Source: Fereydounia khargensis (Eukaryota; Basidiomycota; Ustilaginomycetes; Urocystidales; Fereydouniaceae). From it: a stretch of DNA of 64,000 bases. Of the stretch, positions 21,021-32,846 are shown in pieces. Location: contig JAOCZO010000008.1 of the NCBI GenBank assembly GCA_026413255.1, positions 62,001-126,000 of the forward strand. Direction: 5' to 3'. Both the position numbers and the translations under genes were made by a program. Under the pieces are notes generated by a model, which searched no databases, was not told the origin of the DNA, and saw nothing but the letters and a program-made list of their open reading frames with translations. Each line of letters opens with the position of its first letter. The first letter of the stretch is position 1.

Positions 21021-21779
21021 CTACGCATGCTGGGCGGCGGCAGTCGAGATGCTTGGTATCTCGTCAAAGGTGGAGATGGGCGGGAGCACTATTCCGGCCA
21101 CGTTGGGCTTGACAGAGACGGTGACCATCTCCGGGCTGGGGCACGGGCAAGGTGTCACATCGGATGCCGGCTTGACTCGATGAGTCCGGATGTTGAGAGG
21201 CGGAAGGGTCATCGTGGTCCAGTTGATACGGTCACGACGGTGCTCGTCATCGTACGGGTGTTGCCGAGGGTGATACACGTGTTGATGCGGGCTCGGCAGA
21301 GGCTGTTCTGCTTGCCTGTCCATGAAAGCGAGCCTGTCGTTCGGATACTCGCAGACGTGCCCGTTGTTGCGACACCGTGTGCACTGCGGCTTGAGCTCGT
21401 CGCACTTTTTCTTTTGTGAGCGACACGTGGTGCAGCCGGTCCGAGAACGGGTGAAGCCACTCTTGTTGAAGCGACTGCGGGTGACCATCCCAGACTGAGG
21501 ACGGAACTGCTGTGCGGGGGAGCACGAGAGCGATGACGAGCCCGACGAGCATGACGATACTGACGACGTGGGCGACCATACTTGCGGCAGATTGTGCAAG
21601 TGATGAGACTGGATCACGGGTGCTGCACTGATGAGGGAGCGTGGTTGGAGCCAATCAGAGGGCAGGTAGACGCCCTGAGGATCGTTCGTACCTGGTACGG
21701 CGTTTGACGTTGGCACCCCATACCAGATCCATCGCAGCGAGGCAGGTCGTTCCCTTTGATCGACTTGAGACGAAGGCAT
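21021..21779 (-). CDS. Small Zn2Cys6 transcription factor
   Basis: 252 residues, one exon from ATG 21779. The binuclear zinc cluster C-x2-C-x6-C-x6-C-x2-C-x6-C spans C116 to C143, with the basic stretch RSQKKK after the second cysteine. It sits mid-protein, not at the extreme N-terminus, and only 110 residues follow, so there is no room for the usual fungal_trans middle domain. It should be a nuclear DNA-binding regulator of unknown targets. Convergent with the LYR-like gene (182 bases apart); a 3.8 kb gene-poor region lies upstream. Confidence 0.85.
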   Translation of the reverse strand: MPSSQVDQRERPASLRWIWYGVPTSNAVPGTNDPQGVYLPSDWLQPRSLISAAPVIQSHHLHNLPQVWSPTSSVSSCSSGSSSLSCSPAQQFRPQSGMVTRSRFNKSGFTRSRTGCTTCRSQKKKCDELKPQCTRCRNNGHVCEYPNDRLAFMDRQAEQPLPSPHQHVYHPRQHPYDDEHRRDRINWTTMTLPPLNIRTHRVKPASDVTPCPCPSPEMVTVSVKPNVAGIVLPPISTFDEIPSISTAAAQHA

Positions 21780-24700
21780 CCTGTAGAATGGTGCGAGGGG
21801 AGTGTTGCTATGCTTGAGGAGAAGAAACAGATTTCGATGAGAGGAGGAAAGGATGGGGGAGGGACAGGGAGAGTCAATTATATGAGTAGGAAGAAACAGA
21901 TGGATGCTCGAGGCGCTTACGGGTGCAGGTCACGCCTAGATCCCTGTAACGAACAGCTGGTCTTTGGCTCTTCGGTTGTTTTGCTGCTAGGCGATGGCGG
22001 GACCGCGTGCCCACCCGCTTTGCTTGCTGGCTATCCGCTTGGGAGGAAGAGGGAGGGACTGATGCGAATGGCATGGGACTTGGGGCTGGGCACACGCGCA
22101 TCGAAGAGGATGATATGAAGTCAAAAGGAGAGGGCTGAATGAACCAAAACAGAATTGGCTGGATCAGGCGTGACTCTCGAGACGGATGAGGAGAAAGGAT
22201 GTTTCCGCGATCCATGATTTGACCGACAGTGGCCAGAGCGAGAAATCAAGCTCTGGCCGAATGTCGACTGGCGGTGGAACCAGAGCCAAGACGGTGCTGC
22301 CGCCTCGAGCAAGAGCGAGGTAAAGCTGACGCAGAGGCTACCCGTATTCGAGACAAGAGACAAGAAAAGATAGAGCCGACCGTCGTTTGGCGTTGTCGCT
22401 TCATCAGCTGTGCACACACTCCTCTGCTGCAGCACTATGAGCCTGCGCTCTTTGCCGCCCTTTTTTGCCACCGAAACACGCAGCGCTTGCCCCGTTTCTG
22501 CTGTGATGCAGGATGCAGGTGTGATTGATTCGTTGCGCGAGGCAAAGCTTCATTTCGCGTGAAACAAGCGCAGAAACATGCAAGACCCGGTTGTCTGCGT
22601 CCATGTGGTAGATCAGCTCGACGGATACGGCAGCTGCAGCGCAGCAGCGTGTTCCTCCTTCCGATGAGCGTGAGAAATGGACAAGGAGCAGCTGATTGAC
22701 AAACAAAGACTGTACAGGAAGAACAATGCGAGAAACAGAGAGGATGGTGTAGTACTGGGTACCGCAAGGTGGTGCCTCCGCGAGCGCAGGACTGAAAATA
22801 AAGGAGAGGCCAAAGCACCGTCCGGGCGATGAACAAAGAACGGACTACGAGCTAGCGGCGGGAAGGCCAGCTTGCCAAGTCGTAAATCTGTGACGACTGA
22901 CGTACGGCGCCTTTGTGCCAGAGAACAATGGAGCCTGACGCAGAAGGCCCATTTTCTCAATCGGCACTGACCGTTGAATGGCTTTGGACACGAAGTCAGA
23001 ATGGCCAATCTGGTGAGATCAAGATTGCGGATAGCTATTACTAGATGGCTCACTTTCTGCTCCTCAACCTCTGCCACATCATGTGAGTGCAAGTCATCTT
23101 CTCTCTTCCTGTTTTGTTTTTTGACAACCAGGGCAGGAAAATGGTCAGAGCGTAAAGAATTGCATCCCTTGTTTCCTCCCACGGTTCCGTACCTTTGTCA
23201 ACATTCGAGCTGTTTCATTTCGCAACGGCCGGCCTGCCGACCGGTCTGCCTTCACAAATGACGTCCAAAAATCGGCAGTGTGGCACGGGTAGCAGCAACA
23301 GCAGCCAAGCAGCCACTCTTTCTTTCTTTTTCCCTTTCTTTTGTCTCGTTTTCCCTTGTATCTCCCTGTTTCAAATGGCGGCTGTTGCTGACGCCCTAGC
23401 CATAGGTGAGACATGCTCCATTTCGTCCAGACAACGGAGCAGCTCATTGGCTCTGTCGCCACAGCGAAGCACTTTGGTTACTATTCGTGATCAATCCTCC
23501 CTTTCTGCGCTGGCACCATCCGTCATTCACTCACTGAAATGTCAGCCTTGTCTTCTTTTGGGTTCCTAGAGCTATTCATTCCTTCTCGCACGATCCTACG
23601 CATTGAATGCTTTGTGATTTTTGCACGTACGCAGATTGCCTCTCAATCCTGTATTGCTCTGCCATTTGTTCTTTTACGCCTATCCCTCCCTGTCCCTCGC
23701 TATCTCGCTGGGAAGCATGCCGATAAAGTGTGATCTGCCTTGCCCTCATCACTTCCCCACCATTTCTGATGGGCGGGGCATCCGAGCCAAAAGTCCGGGT
23801 GTTGCGTCAATTCAAGGACAACGGCGTGATTAAGGTACTGCACCCCTGCGCAGGTCGGTCTGGTGGGTTGGCAACTGCAGCCACGCGTTCCAAAGCGAGG
23901 CCCGAGACCTCATCAAGCTCACTGGCTGCAACGCCAACCAAGCTGCCGTCCTGAGCCGCTGAAACGACGAGACACCCGCTCTGCGCAGGAGCAGAAGCGG
24001 AAGCCGAGCTAGCATGCATCCCAGCCCTGACTCTCCTTTCTAGCCCCTCTATAGCGGGGCGGCTTACTGTCCGGAATGAGAAGGACTACAGGCTGGAGCC
24101 TTGGTTTGAGACGTTAACTTCTGGGCCACTGATGAAGTGTGAGGTGATTGGATGCCGATCCGTAGCGCATCGGAAAGGCCCATGATGCGCCAATGAGCAG
24201 GGTCCCGCCCCTCGGAGTCCCATGGCATTCTGCGCTGCCGTGTCTCGAACGATCATTGGCATTCGCTACCTGACATTTGCTACCCTGGTCGGGTAGTGGT
24301 TGCATCTCTGATCAGAAAATACTATCAGAGCCCAAGTCTAGAAGAGGTAGGCATCCGATATCAGCTCTAGAGCCTTTGTTTCCATTCTAGGCATTCCAGC
24401 GCTCGGATTCACTCGCTTGGTACCCTGCACGTTGATTTCCCTGCCGTCGATCATGCGGAGATGCATGGAGATGCTCAGAAAAAAAGTTGCCTCAAGGGTA
24501 GAGGCCAAATTTGTCTCTCAGTCCCACGCTATTGTGGTGGCCAGACAATCACCACAATCTCGTGATGAAGGAACACGTCGGATTCAGGCACAACACACAT
24601 ATTGAGCAAGCACCGCGATTGATGGATAGGAAATGTGCACAAGCTATTGAGCAGTGCGGTGCTTGCAGAGAGCATGCAGGCAAGCAAGTCACGCTGACGG

Positions 24701-25579
24701 ACTGAGGCGTGGCCGAACCCTGTCTCTGGCTCGAGTGGAGGTGCGGAGCCTGTGTTGGAAGTCGATCTACATTTTACCGCACCGCCCAGCCTGCCTTGTC
24801 TCGCCTCTCTATGGGCACGCGCTGTGGAGTGGAAAGGGGAGAGGGGGAAAGAAGAGACGGGCAGGCTGGCCGGGGCTGAGGCGAGGTGAGGGTGTGGTGC
24901 TTTGAAAGTGGAGGGCAGGCAAGACACTGGCAAAGTGCCGTGCAGCTGCGCGTCACAAACGCACAGGAAGCCCCTAATTGAGCTCGGCTGGGTCTGAAAA
25001 ATAGCAGAAGGGGCTGAAGGTGATGGTTGGAGGGGATGGGTTGCCAACCACACAACAAAGAGCGGCTTTCGCATGGGCACACAGCACATCATCACATGGG
25101 CAACCCGATTCACAGTCCTAGCTGGAGAGGAATCGACTCGAGTCAGGCTCACGTCCAAGAGAGACAGCCAGACGGCAGCTGAAACATACACACAGTTTGG
25201 TTGGTGCAGGTGCGTCTTCGTGGCCTTTACAGTCTATCCTTCTTCCTTTCTACTGTCCTGTACTGTATCCTCCCTCCCCACATCCACCCTACGCCTACGC
25301 TCCTCCCGCCTGCTCCGTTTCCGTCCCAGATAGGCTCGGACTTGGACTTGCCCTGCGTCTACCAACTGCTGACGCTATCCCCTGCAGAGTCTTTCGAGCA
25401 AGAGTGCACGCTGGCACGGCTGCGCAGCAAAGCCCTTCGCACGCCCTCTATTCATCTGCGCATCATCCGTCCATCCGTCCATCAGTCCATCAGTCCATCA
25501 GTCCATCTGTCCATCTGTCTAGCCCCTTGCCTGTAACTCAAACGTACCTCGTCCAAACCGCACGCCGCCCATTGTCAGG
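21780..25579. other. 3.8 kb gene-poor stretch between the Zn2Cys6 and CRIB genes
   Basis: No supported gene. Frames such as 22613-23182 and 24529-25191 (both minus) have low-information sequence and no domain. It is a divergent intergenic region containing the leaders of both neighbours. Near its right end lie a TGTACTGTA site (25258-25266) and an 8-base minisatellite (25462-25517). Confidence 0.5.
25462..25517. repeat. 8-base minisatellite, TCCATCNG units
   Basis: Seven contiguous copies in strict 8-base phase, with the variable bases changing in blocks (CG, then AG, then TG). That pattern suggests stepwise duplication. It lies 63 bases before the CRIB gene start, probably in its leader. 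Confidence 0.85.
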
Positions 25580-27520
25580 ATGCTTGCCGCCAGCGCATCA
25601 CCACCCTCGGCCGGCAAGGTGCACAAGAGCCACAAGCGCAAGCCCAAGCGCTCAGGGATCCTTGCGGGCTGCCGCTCGCAGGCAGCCCTCGACTCTTTGC
25701 CGCGCAACGCTCGTGGCGCCAACGCGGCTATCAATCGCCTCCAGGCACGCCATGCCTTCGCCAACCCCGCTTCCGACGAGCTCGGCCTTCTTACCCCACA
25801 ACCAGCACTGACCGAGGCAGAGGCAGAGCACGCGGGCACTGACGCTGACGCTGATGAACAAAACGAGGCCAGAGACACGTTGCCTCCCGGCTCTCTGCTC
25901 AGAACCTCCTCTCCTGCACGCAACAAGGGTCGACACAGCGAGATGAGCCCCATCACCACCACAGGCGGTACGGTTGGCGGAGGCCCCGGTCGCCTTCGGC
26001 GTTCGTTGAGCTTAAATCGAAGCTCCAGCTCTGGTGCCAACAGCGCACTCGCGCGGAGAGCGCCTCCCGTGAGTTCCGCAGACTTGCCTCCAGTAAGCTC
26101 TGATCTCGAGGCCGACGTTCAGGCACCGCTCCCGCCCATCGGTCCAAACCGGGCCAGGTATCAGTCTATGCCTGGCCATCCCTTCCCCGCGTCTACCGAC
26201 GGGCCTGCCTCGCCTTTGCTCGGTTCTGGCGCCAATACCACAGGTACGGGAGCAGGGACAGGCTCGGCTCCGTCCAGTCCCCAGAAGGGACTCAGCAGCT
26301 CCGCCTCCAACAAGAAGCCATGGGGTGAGACCGGATCTCCGGTACCGAAAGGATTGCGTCAGTCAACCTCGTCGCCTGTTCCAGCCAAGAAGCGCGTGGT
26401 TGTCAAGAGCATGATTGGCCTGCCGACAAACTTCCAGGTACGTCGCATGGATTACCCGTACTTGCTGATCGGATACTGACACTTGGACGCACACCTGATC
26501 CTTCCCCTTTGGCTCTTTCAGCACACTGGTCATATCGGCGCCTCTGCATATGGTTCTGCCGTCTCGAGTGTCGACTCTGAGGCGCTCAAGGCACAGCTAT
26601 CCCAGGTGGCAGCCGCGCTCAAGTTTGACGACTTTCAATCTTCACCCGATGCAGGAAGCGCTCCAATACTGGGTAAGGAGAAGGAAGCAGCAGAGGAGAC
26701 GACAGCCAAGACGGAAGTTGCGGCAGAGGCTGAGGCTCAGGCGGGGCATTCTGCTACCTCATCCTCAGACTCGCGGGGCCCGTTCGGTGCGTCCTCGGCG
26801 GAGTCTGCGCCCGCGAGCAGTCGGCCAACGAGTATGGCGTCGCTCTCACGGCCCTGTACACCACTGTGGGAGTCGTCACGCCCACACACGCCGGCACGCG
26901 ATTCAGTATCACTCGCATCACCACAAGCACCAGTACCGGGACCGGGACCGGGACCGGTATCGGTGCCAGCTTCGACCTCAGGTCCGGGACCCAGTTTGGC
27001 CCGAGCTCCTAGTGCCGCAGGTGCGCGGAAGAGGAAACCGGTACCCAAGGTACTGCCGGAGATGGACTTTGAGTCGGAGCATGCCAAGCTCAATCGACAA
27101 GTCTCGGTGGTAGGAAAGCTTCCCGACGAGCGCGACTTTGCCAAGTTTGTCGCTGAAGGCTCGCCTGCGGGGCGGCGTATGCGCAATGTCGCCTCGATCA
27201 AGGCCAAGAGCGGCGACGGAGATAAGGACGGCGGCGCTGCTGGTACACCGGGTAACGCGACACTCAAGCGCTGGGGACTGGCTGAGGCGTTTGGCGTGGG
27301 TGAAGGGGACGAGAGCGAGGCGACCCAACAGAAGAAGATGGTCGAGGGTCCAGCGGGAACCTACATTACCGACACGGCCAACTTTCGCTGGAACTCGGCC
27401 ATGGATGAAATCCGCAAGGCACTTGCCGCGGATCCGGCTGAAGAGGCGGAGGGCGAGGAGGAGGCACAGCGGCAGGCGACCGAGGTGCTTGGCAAGCTCG
27501 GTATTGCAGAGCACAAGTAG
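25580..27520 (+). CDS. CRIB-domain protein, putative Cdc42/Rac effector
   Basis: Model: exons 25580-26437 and 26522-27520, 618 residues, phase-0 junction. The only recognisable domain is a CRIB motif, IGLPTNFQHTGHIG at 279-292, matching I-S-x-P-x(2-4)-F-x-H-x2-H-x-G. The intron falls inside the motif, between Gln286 and His287. No kinase domain follows, so this is not a PAK; it is closer in layout to Gic-type scaffolds, which read GTP-bound Cdc42 to direct polarity. The flanks are disordered (Pro/Ser/Thr, with a Pro/Gly repeat near residues 425-435). A conserved-looking region near residues 460-490 is of unknown role. Confidence 0.82.
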
Positions 27521-27786
27521 GCCGGTTCAGTGTGTTTCTGAAGGGTTCCCTGTATGTATGAACGTATGTATGCATTGTAGTTAGACAGTAGGTAGCGTAT
27601 TTATTTTAGCAATGTATCGTATCGTAGCTTGTAGACTCTCGACTCGATGAGTGAGTGCATGGCGCGACCCGGAGTGGATGGGAGTTACTGTAAGTGGAGG
27701 TGCTGCGTAACGTAGTGTTGTGTTGTTGACGCGTGTTGGATTCGTTGACAGCCACGACCACGACCACCAGCACCGCCGTGATCAAG

Positions 27787-28380
27787 ATGCAAGAGCTGGT
27801 AATCGACACATCGACGTCGATGGATTCGCCGCGCACGCTGGAGGGGGCTGCGTTGGCCGCGGAGCGACGACTGCGCGCCATGCGTGGGTACCCGTCCTGG
27901 CTCTTCTCCGGAGACCTGGACGCCATGGCGCAGGACGACGAGGCGGTTCCATCGATACTCGAGACGCACCTCGGCCTGCGCACCCAGCACGGCTGGTACG
28001 GACACACGTACAAGGCCGCCGTATACGACACCTTTGGCCGAGTACGCACAGACCGCGGCGGCCCTAAACGCCCCCTACCCTCCCCCGCTCACAGCAAGGC
28101 CATCCGAACAAAAGCCGAGCTACACAAGGTCAGATCCAACGCCAAGTTCAGTACGTACAACCCGTCAGGCAAAAGGGAGAAGAGACTGGACTGAACCAGA
28201 CTGACCATCATACGAACAGGTACGAAGCCCAATTTGCTCGGCTTGAGAAACGCCCTGCTCGCGGCTGAAGTGGACGACTGGAAGGTCAACGCGCAACATG
28301 GCCCGCTTAAGCTCGATCCTGTCAAGCCAGTGCCCAAACGCAGCGTATACAGCCTCGAGACTGCACTACCGGGGCAGTAG
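27787..28380 (+). CDS. Small conserved-looking protein of unknown function
   Basis: Model: exons 27787-28150 and 28220-28380, 174 residues; the intron has a GTACGT donor and a CAG acceptor, and the frame stays open. ATG 27787 is the first in-frame ATG. The protein is mixed in composition, with no signal peptide or membrane segment. The middle (GYPSWLFSGDLDAMAQDDE and a HGWYGHTYKAAVYDTFGR stretch) is ordered-looking and rich in aromatic residues. I do not recognise the family. The gene lies between the CRIB gene and tRNA-Asp. Confidence 0.65.
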
Positions 28381-28543
28381 ATACCAGACGGCGTGACTTG
28401 AGGCTTTGCCTTTCATGATGAAATACTGTATAGATACCCTCCTTGTCCAATGTGGCGCAGAGCCCTGATTGTCTGTGGGTCCTCAACCGGCGCGGTACTC
28501 TGAGTTGAGTCCAGGACGCGATGGGATAACAATAGAAAAGTGC

Positions 28544-28549
28544 AAAAAA
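28544..28549 (-). terminator. RNA polymerase III terminator of tRNA-Asp
   Basis: Six T on the transcribed strand begin 12 bases after the tRNA 3' end. Confidence 0.8.
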
Positions 28550-28560
28550 TGAAGTGCTTT

Positions 28561-28663
28561 CTCCGAATCCGGGAATTGAACCCGGGTCTGCGCCGTTCAC
28601 TCGAACAGCGGAGAGCGTTGTCTTCATGACAAGGCGCCGTCATAGCCACTAAACTAATTCGGA
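28561..28663 (-). tRNA. tRNA-Asp (anticodon GUC) with a 31-base intron
   Basis: The reverse strand folds into a full cloverleaf. Acceptor arms TCCGAAT/ATTCGGA pair over 7 bp, the anticodon stem is GCGCC/GGCGC, and the T arm is CCGGG-TTCAATT-CCCGG. The anticodon loop reads TTGTCA before the intron and C after it, giving GUC. The discriminator is G, a known aspartate identity base. The intron lies one base after the anticodon, the canonical place, and contains GACAA complementary to the anticodon region. Mature length is 72 bases without CCA. Confidence 0.93.
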
Positions 28664-28907
28664 GCCAGTTATACTATAAAGATTTTATTGCAAGTATCAT
28701 CTTAACTACAAAATGTTTGAGAGATGACATGATTTAGCCAACCTCCACTCTGGCTACTAGAATGGCTGAGTCGTACTTTCTGTTCACAGTGGCGTCTTCT
28801 TGAATCTCCTCGGACGACACCAACACCGAAAACATCAAACCCACAAACACCTCTCGCCAATGGATCAATAGTAACACACCTTCCTCGAGCAGGCAAGGAA
28901 CGACACG

Positions 28908-30786
28908 ATGGAGGATGCACGCTCAATGCAAGAGGACGAGATGCTGGCACTCGATTCGATCTATGCACCAGACGATGAACAGAGCACAGGTGCCGCCGCT
29001 GTGACCCAGCCCAGCTTTACGGTCGAGCAGCGGGAACCTGTTCCCATCGTCCGGCTAGTCCTCCCAGTCCAGCTCCCACGTCCGACCACCGTCGCGGTAC
29101 ACACTCGGACCCGGCTCAAACCGACGGCAAAGGCATTCCAGCCCGCTGCTGCTCTGACCCAGGCGATGCAGGCTCTCCAGGTCGACCAAGGACCTACAAC
29201 AAGTACGAATGGTCATCAAGGAAAAGGTCGTGGTGGCCGTGCGAAGAAAGAGATGCGCCAAAAGCTTGAGCCTGTCACGGAACCAAGTCAGACTGTGAAG
29301 GACCCGTCCTCCAGTTCCGGTGTGGCACCTTCACCTTCGACGACTCGAACGCAAAAGCTACCCCCGCTGTCCCATCTTCCGCCCATTACCTTGCGCGCTC
29401 GTCTTCCTTGCTCCTACCCAATCGAAACAGCTCCGGAGATTATTACGCTCCATGCCGACTGGCTCTCGTACCAGGCTGCTTCGTGGATCCGAAAGCGACT
29501 GGCGGGACTGTTTGATGGCAGCGAGGTGCTCTGGATCTGGGGACAATGGCTGAATGAGGGCATGTGGGAGGAAATCTTGACAGATGAAGGTCATGGCTGC
29601 CCCCTTGTACGTCAGGACGGGGAAGGTCAAGATGGACTCGCGCTCCACTTTGAAGAGACGGTCTCCTCGGAGGACGCAACGCCCGTGCTTGCTGCCAACC
29701 TGCTCGCTCACTCCCGGCTGTGCACGCGCACAACGTTCAACACCACCGTCTTTGACTGCGGAATCTGTCTCGAGAACCGTAAAGGGCGGAGCTGCGTGCA
29801 AGTCGAGGAGTGCGGTCACGTCTTCTGCTCTGACTGCCTCACATCGTACCTCAGCATGCTCGTAGAGGAAGGATTTCACCGGCAAGCCTCAAGATGTCCG
29901 GATCCAGAGTGCGTCCGTATGCTCAGTGAACAAGAAAAGCGAGGAGAGACGACCTCTTCCGGACACGGGCACATAAGCCGCGATCAGCTGTCGTCTTTGC
30001 TCACAACAGAACAGCTAGCTCGGCTCGACCGTCTTGGCGTCAAGGCTGCCATGGAAGCTGACCCGAGTATTTCGTACTGCCCACGTGCTGGATGCGAAGC
30101 CGCAGTTCTCCGATCGCAAGGAGACGAGGGGGTATGGGAGCGATTTCGCGAGTGCCCCGACTGCGGTATGGCGTTCTGCGCTTGGTGCGGACGAGCATGG
30201 CACGGCCCCACCAACTGTCCCGTTTCATTCAGTACTGCACTAGTGGAGCGGTACCGCGCTCTGGCAGAGGGAAGTAGTGAACAGCTTTTGATGCAGCGCA
30301 AGTATGGCAAATCGCGCTTGGAGGCGCTGGTAGCCGAGTGGGAACAAGAGGAAAAGACTCGACAATGGATGAAGGACTACACCACACCATGTCCCAGCTG
30401 CGGTATTCGCATTGAAAAGAGCTTTGGCTGCAATCAGTGAGTTGCGGTTGTCATCACACCATGGTCTGAAAGCTTGGCTGACAATCCCGGGGACACTAGC
30501 ATGACATGCCGTTCCTGCTCTGCACATTATTGTTATCTTTGCGGCAAGTCGATTAGCCCGTCCAACCCATACGGCGTGAGTACTTGCGCATCACCAAGAC
30601 GCTGCTGTTGCTGTACCATGCACTTACACTCCGCACTCTCACGTAAAGCACTTCAACACGCCTGGCCTTGCATGCTACAACCGACTCTTTGATGGTCTGA
30701 TCCCTGGCGGAGCTGTTGACGAGGATGGCCAACCCATGCATGACATGGCCGACTTGATTCCCTGGGAAGAAATTCTGCAGGATTGA
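28908..30786 (+). CDS. RWD-RBR E3 ubiquitin ligase, RNF14/ITT1 type
   Basis: Model: exons 28908-30436, 30500-30575 and 30649-30786, 580 residues. The N-terminal RWD domain starts EDEMLALDSIY and is split by a disordered insert (about residues 75-150). RING1 begins CGICLENRKG near residue 284 with CGHVFCSDCL. An in-between-RING domain (CPRAGCEAAV, CPDCGMAFCAWCG) follows, then RING2 (CPSCGIRIEKSFGCNHMTC). Cys508 in GCNH is the expected catalytic cysteine that receives ubiquitin before the substrate. The tail NPYGHFN is typical of the RNF14 group, which acts on stalled ribosome factors. The third exon uses an AAAG acceptor instead of CAG. Confidence 0.9.
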
Positions 30787-31202
30787 TGGAGAGTCTCCAC
30801 ATATCCCACGGCACAAACCCTTTTTTGGCAAGCGTATGGCCACGCGACTTTTGCGGAGTTGTGCCTGTTGTGGCCGGACGGGACGCGGAGCTCCAACAGC
30901 CACCAAAATGTCAAGGTTAGAGATGCGATGCGTCACCCCGGCCCCCTCTCATTGTGCTAACAAAGTTAGAGGGCCGATAGTGATGGGCTCCGTCTAGGCT
31001 GCAAGCCTCCCCGGGCTACATCGACTTGACTGGGCAGGAACGTTATGTGCCTGTGCTCGTCAGAGCTGGGACAAGGACTCGGCGCATGGTCATGAGGCAC
31101 CAATCTCACTACTCTAGCCCAGGTTACGCTATATAAAGAGGCCCGTCTGGCTTGAGCCAGGTCATGGACTCATCGATCATCCTAAAACAGCTCACCAACA
31201 CC
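30787..31202. other. Intergenic region before the DUF2235 gene
   Basis: 416 bases with the 3' flank of the RBR gene and a TATA-containing promoter. Nothing else seen. Confidence 0.5.
31131..31139 (+). promoter_or_regulatory. TATA box of the DUF2235 gene
   Basis: TATATAAAG lies 64 bases before the chosen ATG and 25 bases before an alternative in-frame ATG at 31164. That spacing favours the downstream ATG, which follows a CA-rich leader. Confidence 0.65.
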
Positions 31203-32846
31203 ATGACACCTACCGCTACTACTGAACAGCAGCCGCAGCCTAACGAGAGCGTACAGCCACCGGCTGCTACTGCTGCCCCCGTCGTTGTGACAGGTGGTAT
31301 ATCACCCAACGGCGTCGCACATCGAGACCCGATCCGCATTGTCATCTGCTGCGATGGTACCTGGCAGTGAGTAAGAGAGAACACGTCCACGCTACCCGCT
31401 GAGCAGCAAGCTGATGTGCAACCTGTCTCGTTTCATCAGAGAGCGACACAATGTGTTTGTCACAGAGGTGTTTGGATCGTCAACCTCTGGTGAGGGAAGA
31501 TACTTGACGAATGTGGCCATCATGGCGCAGGCGATTGCACCCGAGGCGATCGACTCGCGCGGCAACGCCATTCGTCAGGTCGTCCTGTATGTTCCAGGAG
31601 TGGGCTCGACGGGAAGCAAGATTGTAGACATGTACCAGGGCGCAACGGGAGCTAGTCTTGCTGACCGAGTCCAGCAGGGTGAGTCAAATGTGCCATTCTG
31701 GCTTGGCGTGGACAGTTGGGAAGTATACTGACGACAAGCATGGCGGCTTGAATCACTGCAGCTTACAGCTTCATCTGCGACAATTACCTCGATGGCGACG
31801 AGATCTTCCTCTTTGGCTTTTCACGCGGAGCTTATACGGCTCGCTGTGTTGGTGGATTCCTTGGCTGGGCGGGAGTGCTCTCTCGAGTCGAGATGATCCA
31901 CTTTGCCAAGATCTGGGCGGCGTACCAGCTTCGAGACCCTGCGCGACCGGCGACAGACGAGGAAGCGGCTGATGCATTCTTCAAGGTGTTCCAGCGGCGT
32001 CCTAACGTGAAGAGTGCTTCAGGCTCTGACTTGCACGTGCAGGCCAACTTCGTGCGTGCGCCACCGATCAAGGTGATTGGCGTGTGGGACACGGTCGGTG
32101 CGCTGGGAGTGCCTGGTCGCTTCAACACGTCAAGCCACGAGGAAGTCAAGTTCTTCCAGTTCTACGACCCTGGTCTGGGCGAGAATGTGGAGAATGCGTA
32201 CCACGCTCTGGCTTTGGCGGAGCAGAGGGAGGACTTTCTGCCCACGTTCATGTACAAGCCGCCGGGAAGGCCGAACCAGACGCTCAAGCAGGTTTGGTTC
32301 CAGGGTGTGCACACGGATGTGGGTGGTGGATTCCCGGAACATGGGCTGAGCGACATTTCGCTGGCCTGGATGGTTGCGCAGCTGCTCGACCACGCGAAGG
32401 GGCCGCTGCTGGCATTCAACATGAAGGCGCTCGGCGAGATGCAAGACCGAAGAGTGGAATGGAGCAAGCAGACGGAGCACGAGAATGGCAAGGGCCTCAT
32501 GAGCTGGTTTGTGCAGAAGGAGCAGCGCAAAGTGGGCAAGCCTACGCTGAGCGAGGAGTACCTCAAGAAGGTGGCATGGCGCAAGCTGATCGAGCGGGGC
32601 GCCACCGAGGAGAGCATTCACCATTCGGTAGTGGTCGGCGGCAAGTACACCAAGAGCAGCGTGCAGTTTGAGTACCTGGCCAAGAATGACCCAGACCGGC
32701 TGGATAGCATGTGGAAGCATGCCGAGAGCGAGGAGAGCCTGCTGCCCACGGAGAAGCGGCTGAGGTGGAAGCTGGCCAGCCCGAACCAGGTGCCCGAGTC
32801 GGCCATGCCTGAGATTGAGCTTTGCCTTCCTTCGCTCGTAAAGTAG
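31203..32846 (+). CDS. DUF2235 alpha/beta hydrolase
   Basis: Model: exons 31203-31366, 31440-31678 and 31762-32846, 495 residues (508 if ATG 31164 is used). The domain opens with RIVICCDGTW and contains GFSRGAYTAR with nucleophile Ser155, the hallmark of DUF2235. Further signatures are VIGVWDTVGALG and QVWFQGVHTDVGGG, which supply the acidic residue and His of the triad. The family is related to the catalytic part of bacterial type VI lipase effectors; many fungal copies are cytosolic and of unknown substrate. No signal peptide or membrane helix is seen. A clear TATA box suggests regulated expression. Confidence 0.88.

Noticed and set aside
24529-25191. 220-codon minus-strand open frame
   Set aside because: Low-information sequence without a domain; likely chance in GC-rich DNA.
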